64,000 nt of DNA from the NCBI GenBank assembly GCA_049516835.1, contig JBEKSR010000004.1, positions 9,241-73,240 of the forward strand, given 5' to 3'. Both the position numbers and the translations under genes were made by a program. Source of the stretch: Fen-178 sp049516835 (lineage in GTDB: Bacteria; Acidobacteriota; Terriglobia; Bryobacterales; Bryobacteraceae). Below, in pieces: positions 62,309 through 64,000 of the stretch; the first letter of the stretch is position 1, and every line of letters begins with the position of its first letter. The notes beneath the pieces are model-generated. The model was not told the origin of the DNA, made no database searches, and worked only from the letters and a program-made list of their open reading frames with translations.

Positions 62309-62980
62309 ATGAAGAGGATGGCAGTTTTCGCGGCGCTGGCGCTGGCCGGCGCCCTGTCCGCTCAGGTGGCCACGCAGGCCAATTCCCAGTACCAGACGGA
62401 ACAAGACCGGAAAGCCATGGCGGCCGGCCTGGGCAGCCCGGACCGCGACGCGTTTGAGAAGCCTCGCGACGTGGTGAAGGCGATGGAGCTTCAGAAAGGC
62501 ATGACGGTGGCGGACGTGGGGACCGGCATCGGCTACATGCTGCCGTTTCTGAGCCGCGCCGTGGGCGCCGACGGCCGCGTGATCGCGGAAGACATCTTCG
62601 ACGACTTCCTGGCATCCGCCAAACAGAGAGCGCAGAACCAGAACCTGGGCAACGTGACGTTCGTCAAGGGCACGGAGACCGATCCGAGCCTGCCGGAAGA
62701 CGCGGCGGACGAGGTGCTGGCGCTCGACGTCTACCACCACTTCGATTACCCCGAGAAGATGCTGGCGGGCATCCACAAAGCGCTCAAGCCGGGTGGCAAA
62801 CTGGTGGTAGTGGAGTATTACAAGCGTCCGGAGGCCATGCCGGACGGGCGGGCCATGACCCACATACGCTTGGACATGCCCGACGTCATCAAGGAGATTG
62901 AAGCCAACCACTTCCACCTCCTCTCCGAAAAGGAACACATCAAGGACAGCCAGTACATCCTGGTCTTGGAAAAGAGATAG
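62309..62980 (+). CDS. Exported SAM-dependent methyltransferase
   Basis: A 223-residue class I methyltransferase with motif I V-A-D-V-G-T-G-I-G-Y near residues 67-76, an acidic post-I loop, and L-A-L-D-V-Y-H-H-F motif IV near residue 139. It has a signal-like N-terminus (residues 1-19, ending L-S-A-Q), so the enzyme is probably periplasmic, which is unusual as SAM is cytoplasmic; the family is nevertheless seen with such N-termini in environmental bacteria. Read just before the thioredoxin-like gene. Confidence 0.87.
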   Translation: MKRMAVFAALALAGALSAQVATQANSQYQTEQDRKAMAAGLGSPDRDAFEKPRDVVKAMELQKGMTVADVGTGIGYMLPFLSRAVGADGRVIAEDIFDDFLASAKQRAQNQNLGNVTFVKGTETDPSLPEDAADEVLALDVYHHFDYPEKMLAGIHKALKPGGKLVVVEYYKRPEAMPDGRAMTHIRLDMPDVIKEIEANHFHLLSEKEHIKDSQYILVLEKR

Positions 62981-62987
62981 GAACGGC

Positions 62988-63740
62988 ATGAAAAAGTTTC
63001 TCCGATATGCAAGCTTCGCGGCGCTGCCGCTGGCGCTTCTGTTGCCGCTCGGCGCGCAGGATGCCGGGAAGGACCAGGGCATCACGCGCCAGCAGGCCGA
63101 CCAGATTCTGAACGAGTTGCGCCAGATCCGCCAGTTGCTCGAAAGGCAGCAGGTCAAGGCGCCGCAGGCTCAAGAGGAACAGGTCATCAAGGCCAAGCTG
63201 AACCTGGAAGGCTTCGCCATGCTCGGCTCGAAGGAAGCGCCGCTGACCATCGTCGAGTTCACGGATTACCAGTGCCCCTTCTGCCAGCGGTTCCACACCA
63301 CCGCCTTCGGCGACCTGAAGAAGAACTACATCGACACGGGCAAGGTGCGGTTCTACAGCCGCGACCTGCCGCTCGATTTCCACCCCAACGCCATGCGCGC
63401 CGCCGAGGCCGCCCGGTGCGCCAACGAGCAAGGCCAGTTCTGGAAGCTGCGCGACGTGATGGGCGCGAATCCCAGCAAGCTCGACATGGACAGCCTGCTG
63501 GCGGACGCGGCGGACCTGAAGATGGACGTGAATGCATTCCGCGCCTGCGTGGAAAGCGAGAAGTACAAGAACGCCGTGCAGACCGACGTCATGGAAGCCA
63601 TGAAGATCGGCGCTAGCGGGACGCCCACGTTCGTGATCGGCAAGAGCACGCCCGACGGAGTGGATGGCGAGCTGGTGGTGGGCGCCCAGCCGTACCGCAT
63701 GTTCGACCAGAAACTGAAAGAACTCGGCTCCGCAAAATAG
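62988..63740 (+). CDS. DsbA-like thiol-disulfide oxidoreductase
   Basis: A 250-residue protein from ATG 62988 with a signal peptide (residues 1-22), a helical stretch (residues 25-60) and a DsbA/thioredoxin domain with the active-site C-P-F-C in F-T-D-Y-Q-C-P-F-C near residue 93 and the cis-Pro in S-G-T-P-T-F-V near residue 207. It catalyses periplasmic disulfide exchange. It is seven bases after the methyltransferase gene, so co-transcribed. The stop codon overlaps the palindromic element that follows. Confidence 0.93.
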   Translation: MKKFLRYASFAALPLALLLPLGAQDAGKDQGITRQQADQILNELRQIRQLLERQQVKAPQAQEEQVIKAKLNLEGFAMLGSKEAPLTIVEFTDYQCPFCQRFHTTAFGDLKKNYIDTGKVRFYSRDLPLDFHPNAMRAAEAARCANEQGQFWKLRDVMGANPSKLDMDSLLADAADLKMDVNAFRACVESEKYKNAVQTDVMEAMKIGASGTPTFVIGKSTPDGVDGELVVGAQPYRMFDQKLKELGSAK

Positions 63741-63822
63741 GGGCCTGACCACTCCAGGGGCCAGACACCCGCGTCCCAAGGCGCAGTTTTTTTGCGCCGC
63801 GCCGACAGAGCGATCAGTCCCC
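63740..63822. repeat. Palindromic element, family with GACAGACCG arms (copy 3)
   Basis: Starts with GGGGCCTGACCACTC, overlapping the last base of the dsbA-like stop, and ends with CAGTCCCC. Unlike the copy at 61498, it carries an extra 19 or so bases (CAGGGGCCAGACACCCGCG) that look like a partial self-duplication. The T-rich hairpin GGCGCA/TGCGCC is kept, and could act as a 3' structure for the operon. Confidence 0.8.
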
Positions 63823-63873
63823 GGGTCCGCGCGCACTGTGCCATTATAGAGCGCTGCATAAATAATGCAATGA

Positions 63874-64000
63874 TCAGTGCAAAAAAGGGGGAAGCTCTGA
63901 TTGCAGGATGCAACCGCGAAGTTTCCCCGGCGATTTGCGGACTTTTTCGATGGAACGGATGAGGTCGTCCATCAACTCTTGGACGTCATGGGGGCATCCG
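63874..64000 (-). CDS. Partial 3' end of an unknown gene, cut by the window
   Basis: On the minus strand an open frame enters from the window edge and ends with TGA at 63876-63874. Its 42 residues (V-Q-E-L-M-D-D-L-I-R-S-I-E-K-V-R-K-S-P-G-K-L-R-G-C) look like a protein helix rather than random sequence. No family is recognised and the start is outside the window. Confidence 0.35.
   Translation of the reverse strand, partial: GCPHDVQELMDDLIRSIEKVRKSPGKLRGCILQSELPPFLH

Overview
The window is GC-rich bacterial chromosome, most likely from an Acidobacteriota member of the Solibacter/Bryobacterales type. This is inferred from the gene content: a large hopanoid cluster, Ton/ExbBD energisers behind tgt-yajC-secDF, a MoxR/VWA/DUF58/DUF4175 operon, many small toxin-antitoxin loci and numerous short palindromic elements. 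No rRNA or tRNA genes, CRISPR array, complete insertion sequence or integrase was seen.

Layout. (1) 79-8045 is a minus-strand run read as tgt, yajC, secD, secF, tonB-like, exbB, two exbD and a TPR lipoprotein. An MCE/MlaD-type gene sits just upstream, and a divergent tatA plus a small Cys-rich gene follow at 9281-9705. (2) 9792-19431 is a hopanoid operon on the minus strand, read as ispH, shc, hpnH, hpnA, hpnG, two zinc alcohol dehydrogenases, hpnC and hpnD. Most junctions overlap or abut. It makes squalene precursors, cyclises squalene and extends the hopanoid with an adenosyl-derived side chain. (3) 19475-28585 is mixed: ogt, family proteins of unknown role, a rearranged block carrying fragments of an epimerase gene, ogt and a PIN toxin, a GntR regulator with its membrane partner, a LytTR regulator, a secreted metallo-hydrolase, and the 'mobile mystery protein' A/B (Xre + Fic) pair with two operators. 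(4) 28667-42265 is a tightly overlapping minus-strand operon: VWA/membrane protein, caspase-like protein, TPR gluzincin protease, MoxR ATPase, DUF58, BatA-like VWA and DUF4175. A GxxExxY gene bounded by nested inverted repeats has been inserted between moxR and the DUF58 gene. (5) uvrA and a secreted protein lie at 42462-46159. (6) 46316-49036 is an accessory strip of toxin-antitoxin loci, two with visibly broken toxins, plus an ankyrin-repeat gene. (7) 49176-54786 is a plus-strand operon valS-nadC-birA-coaX-unknown with overlapping ends. (8) 55025-59975 is accessory: a lone DUF262/DndB-like gene, AbrB/RelE-type TA, an orphan antitoxin, two ORF6N remnants, fragments of an alkyltransferase-like gene, a metallo-beta-lactamase-fold enzyme and the intact alkyltransferase-like gene. 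(9) 59963-63740 holds a PDZ protein, a small coiled-coil secreted protein, a VapBC pair, an exported methyltransferase and a DsbA-like thioredoxin.

The main themes for a second look are the MoxR/VWA operon with its degenerate caspase and insertion, several families of short palindromic elements (one translated into a protein N-terminus), and a repeated pattern of gene-fragment duplication and toxin decay. Coordinates of repeat arms were read by eye and may be off by a base or two.
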